A stretch of 64,000 bases of DNA, from the NCBI RefSeq assembly GCF_029227915.1, contig NC_079886.1, positions 15,724,501 to 15,788,500 of the forward strand, read 5' to 3'. The stretch comes from Hydractinia symbiolongicarpus. Lineage: Eukaryota > Cnidaria > Hydrozoa > Anthoathecata > Hydractiniidae. The position numbers and the translations under genes are program-made. Shown piece after piece: positions 10,180 through 21,987 of the stretch. Every line of letters starts with the position of its first letter. Position 1 is the stretch's first letter. The notes beneath the pieces are model-generated. The model made no database searches, was not told the DNA's origin, and worked only from the letters and a program-made list of their open reading frames with translations.

Positions 10180-12697
10180 ATGAAAATAAATATCTTGCTG
10201 ATAACAGAACTGCTACAGTATCACATTCTTTCCTACTTGAGCTTATCTGAACTTTGTTTGTTGCGACGAGTGTCAAAGTACTTTAATGAAGAAGTAATTA
10301 TTTATTTCTCTAACTTAAAAACCCTGGATATTACTGGCTACAAAAACATTTTAACCGAAGAAGGATTTGGGTATATGGTCATCCATTTTAAACAATTGTT
10401 AGAAGTATACCTAACAAGCTGTTGGAAATGTGCTTCTGCCATAAACGTGCGAGTGATCATAAATAGATGTCCCAACTTGAAAGTTTTTGTTGCTGATCAT
10501 TGTGGTTATATCGATGATAATATTTTAAAAGAACTGGGTAGAAGATGCAAGAGTATTAATCACCTGGACATAAGTTACTGTTTCAATGCAAGTTAATATA
10601 TAATCTCAGTTTGCCCTACTAGAAGTTGGTGGACAGTGTTTTAAGAATATTTTTTGCCACTTTCTGAATCTTGCAAGGCTAGTAACCTTTACAAAATTAG
10701 TTGTGGTGTTTACCTTCCTCTATGGTTTTTACAAACATTTCAGACGTATATACTGTTTGTTGAGTTTAAAGTGTTTTACTGGTGTGTTGAGTGTAGTTAC
10801 ATATTTTGCCATTTTAGGTAACTGATAAAGGTGTATCAGCAATAGCAAAGTGTTGTTGTGACCTTGATGTCTTGCACATTAGCTCCAACTATGGAATAAC
10901 TGAAAAATCAATTAGGTCAATTGCAAAAAACTGTAAAAAGCTTACGAAACTGGATGTTGCATTTTGCATGATACGGAGTGAGGCCTTTCAACACTATCTA
11001 AACAAAAAGACTTCTTTAAAAGAAATACGAGTCACAAAATGCCCGAATGTAAGTAGCATTATTTAATCTCAATTTGGTGCACTAGCTAAAATTAGACTGA
11101 CTGTATGTTTTTTATAGCATAAAGCTTATAAGCATATTCAGGCTTAGATATGGTAATCTTTCAAGCATATGCTTAGCATATTGCCAGGCTTGGTGAATCC
11201 TTGTGTGTTTTTCTTTATGGGTTTTTTGATTAGTCACAGACTTTTTAATTCCTTATACACAATAAGACTTCATTAACACCACTATACTGTCTGAACCTGT
11301 CTTTATAATTATATACCGTTAGTTATATACCGTATAAGTTAGTTTTGTCCCTGTTCTTTTAAAGATAAAGAAATTTGAATTTGAAAGGCTGTTAGCTACT
11401 TAGCATTACAGCCTTTCAAATTCAAGTTTTTAAATCACAATTGGTTGAGAAATAGTAAATTGAAGCTAATCATTTATAAATCACTGAAAAGTAATTTTAT
11501 TAAATACTTATTAAATCTTCAACACAGCCTTTCTTTAATGAATGACTTCTTTTACAGAAAATTTCTCAAAAAGAATATAGGACCATAGATTGAAATGTTG
11601 TCAGTATGCATTGAGTTAAACCTCTTCAACAAAGATTCATTTAACTTTTTGTATGCTCCTGTTTTTACATGTTAACATTTTAATGACAAATTTTCAGAAG
11701 AATCAAAGATCTTTTTTATTTTTCTTCCAGGTAGCAGCAGTTCTACTGGAAATGTTTAATTGGTTAATCACCTCCTTTTTTAGTCTCCCTTTATTCGTTG
11801 TGTTGCAAATAAAAGAATTCAAGAAGCTTCAAAAAACTTCCAAGAATTTAAAAACACGAAAACATTTGAATCTTAGGATCCACATGGTAATATACGACTA
11901 AAAAACCCTGAGAATTTGTTACATGGCTTTTTAAATGGGGATATGAATTAAAGAAGTTCGAATTAAAGAGTTTTCTTGTGAGGTTTTACTAGTAAGTTTT
12001 AAAAGAACTCGAAAAAATTGTTTCATTTAAATGATTTTTCGAATGACAGAAGTTTGAATTGCATGAGTTCAACTTAATGCAGTAAAACTTGGAAACTTAT
12101 GATTACATTTGATTAACATAAACCATAATGTACTTTAAATCACCATGCCTGATACTTGAAAAGTTGGTACAAAATTAATATTTTTGGTCATTTGTCATGT
12201 ACTTTTAACAATTATACAAATGGTGCCTAAAAATCTTCGTAATTCTTGTTATTTAAAAAATCTTTTCATTTTCTACTTTTACCCTTAATACCCTTTGTTC
12301 CATCAAAAATATACATAATTGGAAATATTTTATTTCTTCTAAATTTTTTAGTATAGTTTAGCAGTGTTTGTAAATCTGTTGGTTTGAATTGTTATATAAT
12401 TTCAATTTATTTTAGTGAAAAACAACTTGTTAATATCAAATACTTTTAATAATCTTTTCCAACCCTTCTAACGGGCACAACTAAAGTAAAAAGTTTCCCT
12501 AGATTTGAATTTTGAATTTTTTAGGATTTGAATGTGACATTTTTAGGATTTAGAGTGCAAAAATTAGAAAAAAAAGTTTCAACACATTCTCAAAGCTTGG
12601 TGTTGTTATAAAGAATGTCTATTGTTTATTTTAGATATCAGAAGGTATCATTGAAAAGTTGGTGCATCAAGGTATCATTGTAAACTCTTGTTTTTAG
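10180..12697 (+). CDS. F-box/leucine-rich-repeat protein, three exons
   Basis: I read exons at 10180-10587, 10818-11048 and 12635-12697, all in phase 0, giving 233 residues. Residues ~8-35 (LLQYHILSYLSLSELCLLRR) fit an F-box, the adaptor that binds Skp1 in SCF ubiquitin ligases. About five cysteine-type LRRs follow (LDISYCFN, LHISSNYGITE, LDVAFC, IRVTKCPN), the substrate-binding part of FBXL proteins. The protein is short for the family. Intron 1 starts with GCAAGT, not GT; a GT one base pair further on would put a stop directly after the junction. Exon 3 restores an LRR-like register (ISEGIIEKL). The start at 10180 is the first ATG before the F-box. AATAAA follows at 12967. The exact FBXL orthologue is unresolved. 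Confidence 0.75.
11731..11886 (+). other. Possible cassette exon in the F-box gene
   Basis: A polypyrimidine tract ending TTCTTCCAG precedes a 156-nt phase-0 open stretch that ends at ATG|GTAATA. It would insert 52 residues between exons 2 and 3 without breaking the frame, but its sequence has no LRR pattern. It may be an alternative exon or chance. Confidence 0.3.
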
Positions 12698-12966
12698 ACA
12701 CTGTCCTTGTGGAGTTAAACAAGTGTTATCCTTTGATGGATTGTAGAATTATAGATTATTTATTATGGTAGAAGCTATTATATTACGCATTTTTGTGACT
12801 TGAATTGTGAAAAAATGACTTTTCCAAATTTTTAGTACAGCAAATCAGATGGTTAGTTTGCATCATCAGCATTTGCAAAAACAAAACAGGATGGATCATT
12901 TGTGACATATTTTTGGTAGCCTTCGAATTGTCTTTTTATTTTACTAAAATGTCAATCTTACTGTCT

Positions 12967-12972
12967 AATAAA
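12967..12972 (+). promoter_or_regulatory. Polyadenylation signal of the F-box gene
   Basis: This is an AATAAA about 270 bp after the stop at 12697. The next host exon starts at 13629. Confidence 0.45.
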
Positions 12973-13094
12973 GAATTTTTAATGCTAATTGTAGTTTTGA
13001 TTTCAGTCCGTTAGTTTTTATGATATTATTTTTCTGAACATAAATTTTCACATTTTAGTTGAATCACATTTTATAGTCAAAGCGTTTTCTTTTG

Positions 13095-13214
13095 TTACTT
13101 TAATGGGAGAAATTTTCATGAGACAAATTTTCGCGAGGTCAAAAATTGGTCGTTTTTTAGGATTTTCGAAATTCGCGAAAATTTTTCTCGCGAAAATTTC
13201 TCCCATTAAAGTAA
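13095..13214. mobile_element. 120-bp palindromic MITE
   Basis: TTACTTTAATGGGAGAAATT at the left end is mirrored by AATTTCTCCCATTAAAGTAA at the right end. The interior TTTCGCGA/TCGCGAAA words extend the fold. It lies in the intergenic region between the F-box gene and PNPO. Confidence 0.7.
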
Positions 13215-13628
13215 ATATTATTTTAAATAGAGTTTTTATTAAAATATAGGTTTTATCAGAGACTCATGGAGAAATTACATATTTTACAGCTATTGTCGTA
13301 GTGTTGGTTTGTATGTGATTTTAAAATGTGTGATATTTTGGGATTCTATTAAATGGCTAATACACTGATTTTTTAACGTATCATTGCTTCTTACTGTAGA
13401 ATCATTTTTTTATTTGATTTTTATATTACTTGATGTGTATGTACTTGTTTGTTTACAAGTTGTTGGCGAATCACTTATAATAGTATAAAATAAACAGAAA
13501 AAAAATAATTTCAGCTCTTGTTACAAAATCAAACTGGGAAATGTATTCTCCCTTGTTGATGAATTAACCTAAATGCATTTTAATATTTTTTCATAGTTAA
13601 CAATTCTTATGTATCAACTAAAAATACC

Positions 13629-16600
13629 ATGATATGCGTACGTTTTGTGGAAAGAAGACTTTCTGTTTCAAATATAAATATTCTGCAAAGGACAATGTCA
13701 GCAATAGAAAATAAGGTAACTGGTTGAATGTCTTTTTTACCAAACGACCTGGCTAACTGTTGCTTCATGTAATGATGCATAATATTTTGCTTTTACTTTC
13801 ATAATATAATTTTTGATCTTCTCAACAGAAAAAAAAGTTAGTGAAACTAGAAGAAAATTTTTTGTAAATACCTTTATTTATTAATTAGGACCATTGTTAA
13901 TTTTCAGTCATAAATTGCTGTTATGTGTGTACAAAAACCATACGTTTTGAGGCCGTCCTTCAAATTTTTTTTATTTCCTGACCCTAAAAATTATTGTTAA
14001 AAAAAGACTTTACACGTCCTGTTTTCGTTAAGTTCGGAAAGTATGTGGAGACTTTGGTGATTTTGGCGTGCAATAAATCTTTTTTTTAATAATTTTTTTT
14101 CTGTTTTTATGTCGACCTTAAAGCTTCAGGGACATGGAAACAAATTTTCATGCGATTGAAACAAAATACAATTTGTTCCAAACACATGAAAATGTTTCTG
14201 TGTGTCCCCTCGTTAAATTACTAGAATTTACAGCATTTTTTCCTAAAAGTTTTTGTTGCGGAAAAAAAAAAATTCAAATCGATTTGAATTTTTTTTTGTT
14301 TCAATAACAAAATTTTCATGTTTCAAAAGTAGAGATATTTCAAAAGTAAAAATCTGCCGTGTCCCGCACCTTGAGTAAAGTGTTTGCAGCCTTTTTTTTT
14401 TTAACCAATCAAATTCGTTCATACAAATCAAAACAAACCAAAGCATTTTATAACATACTAGCAAATGGCGGAAAGTCAAAGCGTGCAACAAAGCGAAAGC
14501 TTTCTGATGAAGAAAAATCAAACCTTATCAATTTTTATCAAAAACACGAAACACTCTGGTTTTCAGACGTCTACCTTCTGAATAAAGAAGAAAAATCTGT
14601 AGTTAAGGAGGATCCAACTTTTTGATGAAAAATATACTGAAACTTTCCTTGACAAAAACTTCCAAGCTCTTCATACCGCTTTTAATTGAGGGTCAAAAAG
14701 AAGGAATTAAAAAAGTAGAGAAAAAAAGTTATATTTGATTCAGAAGAGAAAGAAATGTTGATTAACTTTTTCAATTTAAAACCAGCCCTTTGGAATCACC
14801 ACCTCACTGAATATAGAGATCGTAATTTGCTAGATTGACTGCTCAAAAAATTGATTGATCAGTTCGAAAGAAAGTTTTCAAAAGAAGATATTAAACGTAA
14901 ATGGCATAATTTACAAACAGCCTATAAAAGAAAAAAGGCAAAAGAAGATGGTTCAAGGGTTTTAGGTTCGGGTTCCTGTGAAGTACATGTTTCTAGTTGG
15001 GAACTTTTTAGTCAAATGGAGTTCCTTGTTGTTACAGTTGATAGGGTACGTGTTATACATCTCTTGATAGTACAGCATGTGCACAACCACCGAAAAAGAT
15101 CAGAAAGCAATCAAGTTATGCCGAAAGCGAAAAGTTGTGGAAATCATTGGCAGCTTCTTTGAAGCCGCAACAAAAGGTGGCAATAGAAAATACAAAAAAA
15201 GAACGAAAAAGAAAGAAAATTATCAGAACGTGCAATTTTATTTGGAAATGTTGTTGCTGATTCACTCTTGCAGTACGACCCTAAAGAAAGTCTTATTTGA
15301 AAAAGAAAGTTATGGACGTGTTCTACAACTTAGAACAACAAAAATTAGTTAGCCATCCAAGTTACCATAACACGCCCTTTCAACCGCATCAATTCCAAGG
15401 GAATCAGTTCCAACCGGGTCCATTTTTAACATAGTTAACAGCCATGCTTTGGTAAGTCAAAATGCACAGTTTGATCCATTTTTACCTGCATCAACGTGTT
15501 TTAACGATTCCTAGACATTTAAATTAAGACACAGATTTTTTTTCCTACGTTACATTTTTGTATCTTTATTTACTTAAAAGCGTTTTCAGTATGTTATAAT
15601 CACAGCCATAAAGAAAAGTAAATATACTTACACACTAAAATATACTATCGTCCCTACTTTTCTTAGACATCAAGTCTAGCACAGCGCCACGGCACACATC
15701 CTTCATTGTAAAAATAATCTCTGAACTCCTCCCTGATTGCTTTCGCCTCATGCGTAGCGTTACTTGCTATATTTAAGGAAAAAGAGTACCATGATTCGGT
15801 AGGTGGGTCTTTTCTCCAAGATACCTCAGTTAACTCCCCAGTCATCACATCTTCATTATCAACTAAACCCTTAGGAACATAAATCTTTCCGTAAGTAGAA
15901 TCCTTTTGCAACCAATTATGAAGAGTGATTGCACCAATTGTGATACCTTTAAGCTTTTCTGGTTCCAGTGAAAATGAACGCCTATACACTGTCCAACAAT
16001 GGGCTAAAATACTGAATCCATTTTCAGAAATGCGTCGTATTCTCGAAAGTCTGTAATTAAATACACGCTTTTCGGACGTCAAACCTTTCAAGGGTATGGT
16101 TTCATTATAAAAGTAGAAAAAGGAAATGCATTATCACCTGTACACACATATGGTATTCTTTTAGATCGACCAAGGAGGGGTGCAGATTCAGGTAAATTAG
16201 GTGGGCCAGACTCTTAGGCAAGTTTTATGGGCTTTGGGACCAGTTCCTGCCATCCGAATTTCTACCATTCATTCCTACATCTGCGAAAAGAAACTCATAA
16301 TCAGGTCAATCATTCCCATCAAAATTATGCTATCGCTTCCTTTATAGTTTCTATAATGTGAGCCAGAGTTCTTTGGTTGCTATTCGTCCACTCCACCCAA
16401 TCCATTTGGAAAGTTCTCCATCCTTATCCACTCTTCTGTTGTTTTTGGCGTTTTAAAGTAATGTTTTCCGAAAACATCGATAATAGCAGCGCACACTTCT
16501 TGAATTATATAAGATACTGCTTTCTTACTAACCCAGAATTGGTTATAAGGATCTAAATGATTCGCCGCTCGCAAGATATCTTAAGGCGATGCAACACAAC

Positions 16601-19600
16601 TGACGGGCTTTTTACATTCGCTCATGTTGGTATCTTGTTTTTGCAAGATTGGGGTAAGAAGGTGAACCAACTCATTAAAATGTTTAACGTCCATTCTCAA
16701 ATAACCTTTAAAACCTTCGAATCTTCTTCTTTAAGCTTTTTAAACAAATTATGGTAATTTCCATCAATTTGTTGGCGAACCAACCATAGTATTGTCCAAA
16801 TAGAGCACCTTGTTTGTTTTTTCGTTTCTTCTTCATCAAGAAGAAGTGCTATTGATGCTATTACCACATTTTTTTTACAACCGCCATCTTTCTTCGTAGC
16901 TACATGCAAATTTGTTTCATAAGCACCCACGCGACACGAGGAAAAAAATCATGTGCTTGAAACAAAAATTTTGTTGTTGCAATGCCATGAAAAATGTTTT
17001 CGTGTCCCCGAAGCTTAATTCTCTTTTGCTAACCAGCTGACCCAAGTTTATTTTTTAACTGGGTTTACTGCAAACAAATAAGTTATTAAGGATGGCCCTG
17101 AATCCCGAATTGAATATTTTTTTAAAAATAATGAAATTAAACATGGTTATGCTTCAAAGTTCATTCTGCTTAACGATTGTTTAATTGTTAACTGTATATT
17201 TTCTTGCTAGGACTGGAAAATTAAAATGATAACATTTAAATAAAGTTTTTTGACATGTAATATATTTTTCCACAACCTTTCTGCAGGTAGCTAATATGCG
17301 CATTGATTACGGTGTCAATAGCAGCTTTCAAAGTACCCTGCCATCTAAAGACCCATATGAATGGTTCAAGTTATGGTTTCAAGAAGCTGTTGAACATCCT
17401 GGCGTAGGTGAGCCGAATGCTATGTCTTTATCAACTGCATCTAGGTAAGATACTTCATTTCTACATACTCCTGTTTACGTGGAATATATGGAAGTTCTGC
17501 AAACTTCTGTTTTAACACAAAAAGGTTTAATTAATAAAATGTGACGTAATAAAATTAATATCAGGGCATCCACTCGGTCAAAATCGAATAATTTTTTATT
17601 GTCAAAAAACTTAAAGTTCATAGAAGTTGCATAAGTCTGCTTACATTTTTACTTAAAAACGTTTATACATACAGCTTGGTTGGATTTCTATGTGATTCTA
17701 GTATTTTGTGTCGTTTTCAGGTTTCTGTCTATAAGAAGTTTCATTCTGGTATCGGTTAAATTAATTAGCAGAAATCAGGAATTTTGATATTTTGCACTAA
17801 TTAGATAATGGAATTCTTAGAAATCCTCTTACTAATTTAGTTCTTGCCAGTATAGCTCATTGGATGCATAAAAAGCTTCGCAGTTGTAAATAATTGTAAA
17901 ATAGGATGCTAATGGTTAAGCTAAATCTGCAACATTTCTCTATATAATTGAAATACAGTTTGGATGAAATTAATAAGAGCTTTGTGTGCGCACATTTTTT
18001 TATGTATATCACTAGTCGATAAAACCCGTGGAAAAATCCACTTAGACAGAATAACAGTAAAAAAGAACCATTATTTAAATTTTGATGACGTCAGCAATGA
18101 TCTGTCAACAACAAAATATTTTTTCATGGAAATTTGTTTTCACGTTGCCTCTATTGTGTAGAGCGTAAACTGCTGATCAAGACAACGTATATGATCATGT
18201 GGTTTTAATAAGCAATTAATGAGATATAAATGTTTCCTGACGGCAGCAATGGCCTGTCAAAACCCCAAAAAATTTTTTTAGAAATTTGTATACCTGTTGC
18301 CTTCATCGTGTAGATCTTGAAACAATAATCAAGGAAATATATAGGATCATGTACTTTTGAGAAACGGTTGCAGAGATATTAGGGTTTGAAGATTTTTTGA
18401 TGACGTCATCAACCCGTCCATCCCGAAACAGATTTCGGGACCCAGGTTTGGAAAACTTACCCAAATTGGTCCCAGGTGGTCCCTAGTTACCCACGTGGTG
18501 AAAAATTATTGACGTCACCACTTCGTTTCCAAGTTTTTTGGCCTCAAAGTTTTAAGTGCACTGTAATGGCTTCACTTATGTTAATATACTTTCCTTTGAC
18601 GTTAATATTGTTTACCGTTAAAGTTTGATAAATTACAGAACCGTTTTATGTATGTATATGTATTTTATATTTTATCCACTTTGCAAAAGTCACAGACAGA
18701 AGCTCCGTATTATTATATAGACTAGTCGATAAAGAACCGTGGAAAAATCCACTTAGGCAATAGGACATTGAAAAAGTTTGTTGTTTAAGACGTTTTGCTG
18801 ACGTCAGCATTGCAAACCCAAACATAAATTGTCGAAATTTAGTTCATTCGTTGCCTGTAAGGTGTAGAGGTTGAAGCGCTAATCAAAATAATGTATAGGA
18901 TCATATCTTTTCTTCGAACGACTAAGGACATATAAGGGTTTAAAAATTTTGCTGACGTCAGCAACGGCCCGTTAAAACGCGAAAAAATTTTTTCAGAAAT
19001 TTATGTCCCTGTTACTTTCATCGTATAGACCTTGAAACGATGATCAAGAAAATGTATACGATCATGTATTTTTGACAAATGGTTGCAGATATATTAGGGT
19101 GTAAAGGTTTTTTTGATGACGTCATCAACCCGTCCATTCCGAAACGGATTTGGGGACTCAGGCTTGGGAAACTTACCCAAATTGGTCCCAGGTAGTCCCT
19201 AGTTACCCACGAAGGAGATGACGTCAGTTATTTCCACCTGTTTCAAAGTTATTTAGCCTTAAATTTAAAAGTGCAATGCAATGGCTTCACTAATCTTAAT
19301 ATACTTTCCTTTGACGTCAATATGGCTCTAACGTCAAAGTTTGCTGATTTACAGAACAAATTTATAGGCGATGTTTTATAGACATTATCAAAGAAATTTT
19401 ATCCACTTTGCAAAAGTCACAGACAGAAGCTCTGTATTATTATATAGATTTACTTTTGATTAAACATTCTCTTTCTTCTTTTTTAGTGACGGTACACCAT
19501 CATGTAGGTATGTGTTACTGAAAGGTTATTCAGACAAAGGATTTCGATTCTTTACAAATTATTTGAGTCAGAAAGGTCAAGATTTGGTAGGTTAAATTAC

Positions 19601-21574
19601 GCTGTATTTTCAACCTTAAAAACCATCTATTTATTGATAGTACATAGCAGGTCTCTGTTCAATAAAAAATGCATTAGAAATGACAAGAATTTTTAAATAA
19701 GAACTTTGAAATTCCTCTAATAACAAAATTGCTATACACCGCTAGATGGGGATTGTAGAAAGCGCCTTTTAAACTGCCATGACGTAACCACAAATTCAAC
19801 TTTCAAAGCAAGGATTACTTCAGAGTTCAGTAATTCACGAAGTTTAGGATGTATCCATCATCTATCTAACTGCTCGAGTCCAATGCATGGGATCTACATG
19901 GCAATGCAGTCTGCCCTTGTCTTTTAGACTGAAAATCCGAAAGCTGCTTTGACGTTTTATTGGGAACCTCTACGAATGCAGGTGATGTCATACATATTCA
20001 TACATATTTTTTTTTGTGAGAAACCAATTAAAAAGCAAGTTAGTACTTGCTTAATCCTAGCTTAATTAAGTGTCGTGACTATCTGCTGTAAACATTTCAT
20101 TGGAATAGATGAAATGTTTTTTTGTGAATACATGTCCTTGTTTGGATTTCCATAGATATATTTGAAGTTAACCTATGTATCATAATGTCTGTCTGTGAGC
20201 AAAAACGGTAGCTGTGAGTAGCGATGGGACCAATATCTGTGAATCTTTCACAGGCGAAAACTTGTGGATTTTCCAGAGGAAAACGCGTATCAGTTAAGAA
20301 ACGCATTAAGAAACTTTTGAATATAAATTTTCGGAACTTAAAGTTTAGCACTTGACCCTTCGAAAACTTTTTTTTTAAAGAAATCATCGTTGTGTGTTTT
20401 GATTAAAAGCAGGACCGAATATCATTTCCTAAATTTCCCCCTAATTTTCCTCGTTTCCAAAAATAAAGATAATCTCTCCGTACCTAATTAGATATTGTTT
20501 TCAGATTCGAATTAATGGAGATGTAGAGCGGCTATCAAACGAAGAGTCAACGGAATATTTTCATTCTCGACCATTTTCAAGTCAAATATCAGCCTTAGTT
20601 AGCAAGCAAACGACTGTACTACCGAAGAATTGGGTATGTAAAAAACGTGCCTTGCTTATCCAGTTATTGTCTTCATACAAAATATAACAATTACCATTAG
20701 TTAAAAGTTCTTGCAAGTTTGTTGTTTGATTTTAGTGTTTAAAAGATAAGATGTGCGAACTAACCGAACAATATAAAGGAAAGATTGTTCCAAAGCCTCA
20801 CTACTGGTATGTTTCTTTAGCATGTACACTTAACCTTCTTTTCATCTTTAGTTTATATTATTCGTATTTACTTCCAAGAAGGCGAAATGGGGGATTTACT
20901 TCTCTTAGGGACTGTTCATATGAGGCGAGCTAGCCCGGTTAACCGAGCCGGCTCGGTTGGGCAGGCTGATATTTTGTTACGTTCATATGAGGCGAGCTGG
21001 CCCGGTTAGGCGGGCTGAAAATAGTCACAGATTTTGTTCATGTATTTTATATCGCGTTCTAAAGGCAATTTAAATTACAGGGATTCTGAAAAAAATGTAA
21101 TCCATAAAAAGCTACAAATAATGCTTAATTTGGCTGGCTCGCTTCTCATATGAACACATGCATTTTTTATAAGGTTTACTAAAGTATGGCGAAATCTCGC
21201 CTAAGTTAGGCAGCCTGGTCAACCGGACAAGCTCGCCTCCATATGAACAGCCCCTAAATCAATTAACTCATGAAAACTTTTGCAAAAACATTCAGGCCAT
21301 TTGCGAAAATGAATACCCACAATTTTTTTTCAAATGTTTAATGTTATGGAAGAGCAATCATTCAAATGTATTCATATTATTTCACTTAAAAAAATAATTC
21401 TATTTCAGGGGTGGTTATTTGGTTAAACCGCACTCCTTCGAGTTTTGGTGTGGTGGTAGTGCGAGGCTGCATGATAGAATTCGTTTTCGTAAACAAGGGA
21501 AGGGTGAAGTGGTTGACGAGCAGCTGGTCAGCATGGGAGAAAATGGTTGGCTATATGAACGGTTGTCACCATGA
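13629..21574 (+). CDS. PNPO: Pyridoxine-5'-phosphate oxidase, seven exons
   Basis: PNPO is the FMN enzyme that oxidises pyridoxine or pyridoxamine 5'-phosphate to pyridoxal 5'-phosphate (vitamin B6 salvage). Exons are 13629-13715, 17287-17444, 19487-19586, 19928-19981, 20505-20633, 20736-20806 and 21409-21574. All introns are GT-AG, and the 765 nt give 254 residues plus stop (human PNPO is 261). Family motifs in order: [15 protein letters not shown] (FMN contact, ~89-95), [14 protein letters not shown] (~125-130), HSRPFSSQI (~153), GGY and [11 protein letters not shown] (PLP-site segment ending ~223), WLYERLSP at the C-terminus. Exon 1 (29 residues, Arg-rich, few acidic) looks like a mitochondrial leader with a second Met at residue 23. 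Its assignment rests on phase and splice sites alone. The introns host several transposons, but every coding junction stays in frame. Confidence 0.92.
14467..15352 (+). pseudogene. Harbinger MADF/Myb-like DNA-binding protein
   Basis: Fragments in shifting frames read [13 protein letters not shown] (basic region), then a MADF-type block with [12 protein letters not shown] and [16 protein letters not shown], followed by [13 protein letters not shown], which is common downstream of such domains. In Harbinger elements this partner protein binds the ends and carries the nuclease into the nucleus. Stops and frameshifts near 14625, 14840 and 15050 make it non-functional. It faces the nuclease gene tail to tail. 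Confidence 0.7.
15663..16930 (-). pseudogene. Harbinger DDE nuclease (transposase)
   Basis: On the minus strand from 16930: an N-terminal helical region ([18 protein letters not shown]), a [17 protein letters not shown] segment, [10 protein letters not shown] with the first catalytic Asp region, [31 protein letters not shown] with the second Asp region, and [10 protein letters not shown] plus LHNWLQ at the C-terminal end. This order is that of the DDE_Tnp_4/Harbinger nuclease family. Several frameshifts and stops lie between 16091 and 16380 and near 16600-16700. No complete catalytic domain remains in one frame. Confidence 0.8.
18012..19448 (-). mobile_element. Tandem pair of non-autonomous Helitrons in PNPO intron 2
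   Basis: There are two head-to-tail units, 18012-18721 and 18722-19448, on the minus strand. Each starts TCTATATAATAATAC and ends with a GTGGA(TTTT)TCCAC-type hairpin ~12 nt before a terminal CTAG. The array is flanked by A before the TC end and T after the CTAG end, which is the Helitron insertion signature. Inside are subrepeats of roughly 130-160 bp, each with a TGACGTCA-type palindrome. No Rep/helicase is present. Confidence 0.8.
20908..21254. mobile_element. 347-bp MITE in PNPO intron 6
   Basis: The ends GGGACTGTTCATATGAGGCG and (complement) GGGGCTGTTCATATGGAGGCG are inverted, with TA on both sides (20906-20907 and 21255-21256), consistent with a TA target site. A second internal copy of the GTTCATATGAGGCGAGCTGG block starts near 20981. 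It has no coding capacity. Confidence 0.75.
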
Positions 21575-21987
21575 GAAGACTTCGTAAGTTTTATTACACT
21601 TCGAGTGAGATCCGTGGGAGAATATCACTCTATCTCGCCCGCAAAGATAGTATTCGTTTGCAACAAACTAAACTAAACTAGTCCCAAATAGGTAATTGCA
21701 ACGTCACAGATTTAAACTTCGTACCTAAACTCTTTAAGTACTTCCATAAGAGTGGCCTCGAACCCACTGAACCATGGCTCCGTTGTTGATTTTAAATTGT
21801 GATATATATGATAAGTGAAACGTTCTTACGTTTTTTGTTTTTGAAGACAAACTATGAAGACCTGTCATAAGTTCTTGTGTGAAACTTAGGACGAACATTC
21901 TCGACTAAAATCACTAAATTTCTAAAAAAAAAATAGTATCTTGGTCATTTCTAGTAACTTATATCACCCTCGGTATCACCCTCGTTT
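21575..21987. other. PNPO 3' flank
   Basis: This is the presumed 3' UTR and downstream DNA of PNPO. I see no clear AATAAA close to the stop and no other feature. Confidence 0.3.

Larger units (their letters stand above)
14122..17015. mobile_element. PIF/Harbinger transposon in PNPO intron 1
   Basis: The ends are AGCTTCAGGGACA (left) and its counterpart AGCTTCGGGGACA (right, complement), flanked by TAA at 14119-14121 and 17016-17018. This is the 3-bp TWA-type target duplication known for Harbinger. Each ~80-bp terminal repeat is itself nearly palindromic. Inside are a MADF/Myb-like gene (+) and a DDE nuclease gene (-) converging on each other, the usual two-gene content. Both genes are broken, so the element is a fossil. 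Confidence 0.9.

Noticed and set aside
18012-19448. Regular repeats in PNPO intron 2 considered as a CRISPR-like array
   Set aside because: Eukaryotic context, units of ~700 bp, and Helitron ends (TC...hairpin...CTAG) explain them.
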